The translations under genes and the position numbers were made by a program. A stretch of DNA of 64,000 nt. Source: Roseivirga sp. (GTDB taxonomy: Bacteria; Bacteroidota; Bacteroidia; Cytophagales; Cyclobacteriaceae). Each line of letters begins with the position of its first letter. Positions within the stretch are counted from its first letter, which is position 1. The DNA is taken from NCBI GenBank assembly GCA_021404565.1, contig JAAWWF010000032.1, positions 53,046-117,045 on the forward strand, given 5' to 3'. This document shows positions 63,140 through 64,000 of this stretch, in pieces. The notes under the pieces are model-generated. The model saw nothing but the letters and a program-made list of their open reading frames with translations, had not been told where the DNA came from and searched no databases.

Positions 63140-64000
63140 ATGCGGAAAGTACTGCTGACCTTTTTTGGTCTGTTGATCATTCAGGGATTGTTTGCTCAGT
63201 TACCTCTTACACAAGGTACCACTCAGGTGCATGATGGAGTGACGCAGACGAGCGCAAGATTCATCTGTAGTTTCGATTTTGGTCAGGTAGCCGTTGGCAG
63301 CTCAAAAGACCTGACATTCATCGTTACCAATAACTATAACAGTACCGATTATACCTGGCACCCAAGCACAATCGATGGTCCTTTTACATTTGTGACAGAG
63401 CCGACCGGAATCCTTAGCTCATCAGGAGGTACTACCTCTTTTACAGTTCGCTTCTCCCCTACCTCTACAAGTGGGAATACTGGTTTATCCAGAATTACCA
63501 CCTACTTTCTGCAGCCTGTTATTTGGGAAATCAACTTTTCAGGCACTGGCGTTGGTTCCAATACAGCTCCTGCTATATCGGGCACTGCTCCTAACCAGGC
63601 TGTAAATGATAGTAATACACTTGGTCCATTTTCCGGAGTTTCGGTTACCGATGCAGACGGAGATAATGTTTCAGCCACAATTACCCTGGACGCTGCAGCA
63701 AAAGGGGTACTTACTGGCACAGGCCTTAGCGATGACGGAGGAGGCGTCTATTCCATTGCCAGCACCACTGTATCAGACCTGCAATCTAAGCTTCAGGCGC
63801 TTGTTTTTAATCCTACAGACAATCGTTCTGCTACTTCTGAAACCACTGCGTTCACCCTGGCAGTCAACGATGGTACCGATACCAGCTCGGATAATACTAC
63901 CACGGTGGTTTCCAGTGCAGTCGCTCCTGTGGTTAGCAGTATCACTTTGTCTGGCAGCCCGACAGCCAATGCCACCAACATAGATTTTACCGTCACTTTT
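63140..64000 (+). CDS. Partial large secreted adhesin-like protein (runs off the right end)
   Basis: The frame is open from ATG 63140 to the window end (287 codons). A signal peptide (MRKVLLTFFGLLIIQGLFAQ) is followed by an ASPM/SPD-2/HYDIN-like choice-of-anchor segment (FDFGQVAVGSSKDLTFIVTN ... FTVRFSPTSTSG; residues ~45-140). A cadherin/tandem-95-like domain follows (SGTAPNQAVNDSNTLGPFSGVSVTDADGD), and the fragment ends in ITLSGSPTANATNIDFTVTF, a repeat common in long gliding-bacterial surface proteins. Its C terminus, probably with a T9SS sorting domain, lies beyond the window. Confidence 0.82.
   Translation, partial: MRKVLLTFFGLLIIQGLFAQLPLTQGTTQVHDGVTQTSARFICSFDFGQVAVGSSKDLTFIVTNNYNSTDYTWHPSTIDGPFTFVTEPTGILSSSGGTTSFTVRFSPTSTSGNTGLSRITTYFLQPVIWEINFSGTGVGSNTAPAISGTAPNQAVNDSNTLGPFSGVSVTDADGDNVSATITLDAAAKGVLTGTGLSDDGGGVYSIASTTVSDLQSKLQALVFNPTDNRSATSETTAFTLAVNDGTDTSSDNTTTVVSSAVAPVVSSITLSGSPTANATNIDFTVTF

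Overview
The window looks like chromosomal DNA of a Bacteroidota bacterium, most likely from the Cytophagales (Fulvivirga/Roseivirga-like). This is inferred from several features: MacB/FtsX-type permeases without ATPase partners, a propeller-sensor histidine kinase of the Reg_prop/Y_Y_Y type, tandem LytS-like kinases with a LytTR regulator, PadR genes beside permeases with a cytosolic prefix, many Sec-exported proteins and lipoproteins, and promoter boxes that fit the Bacteroidota TTTG / TAnnTTTG pattern. No rRNA, tRNA, CRISPR array, transposase or integrase was seen.

Layout. (1) 1-6.6 kb: surface polysaccharide genes. A leftward operon (methyltransferase, NeuD-like acyltransferase, PhyH-type oxygenase, GT2 glycosyltransferase, sulfotransferase, second methyltransferase, and the start of a GH43-like gene) faces a WbqC-like gene and a second sulfotransferase. 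(2) 6.7-21.8 kb: a PLP-dependent dehydratase, secreted proteins, a NarL-type two-component pair with a very large propeller kinase, DNA polymerase I, an S41 peptidase, a dienelactone hydrolase and a probable outer-membrane protein. (3) 21.9-42.8 kb: five FtsX-type ABC permease genes, none with an ATPase gene nearby. Among them lies a LytTR locus: two secreted proteins that share a domain, an intact LytS-type kinase, a degenerate kinase, and a LytTR response regulator. (4) 43-55.7 kb: a region rich in hydrolases and proteases (metallo-beta-lactamase fold, TlpA-like, short asparaginase-like, retropepsin-like, subtilase, S41, ClpP-like) with its own ToxR-like and AraC-like membrane regulators. 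(5) 55.9-61 kb: ATP-grasp ligase, ODC/DAPDC-fold decarboxylase, GNAT-like enzyme, GT2 transferase and fatty-acid desaturase, which look like a small pathway for a modified lipid or glycan. They are followed by a TMTC-like membrane protein with TPRs and the start of a large secreted adhesin-like protein.

The strongest new observation is a gap-free pair of ~79-bp promoter blocks at 31321-31399 and 32398-32476. Each carries two direct repeats with a 21-bp period that resemble LytTR-family binding sites. They precede the two secreted genes that share a domain, just upstream of the LytTR regulator locus. This suggests a self-contained envelope-sensing regulon in which one of the two sensor kinases has lost its phospho-acceptor histidine. 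Other points worth a second look are a displaced 3' fragment of the asparaginase-like gene flanking a regulator/protease pair, an AGGTCTGA direct repeat exactly 50 bp apart between an AraC regulator and a protease operon, and a cloverleaf-like inverted repeat downstream of the S41 peptidase gene.
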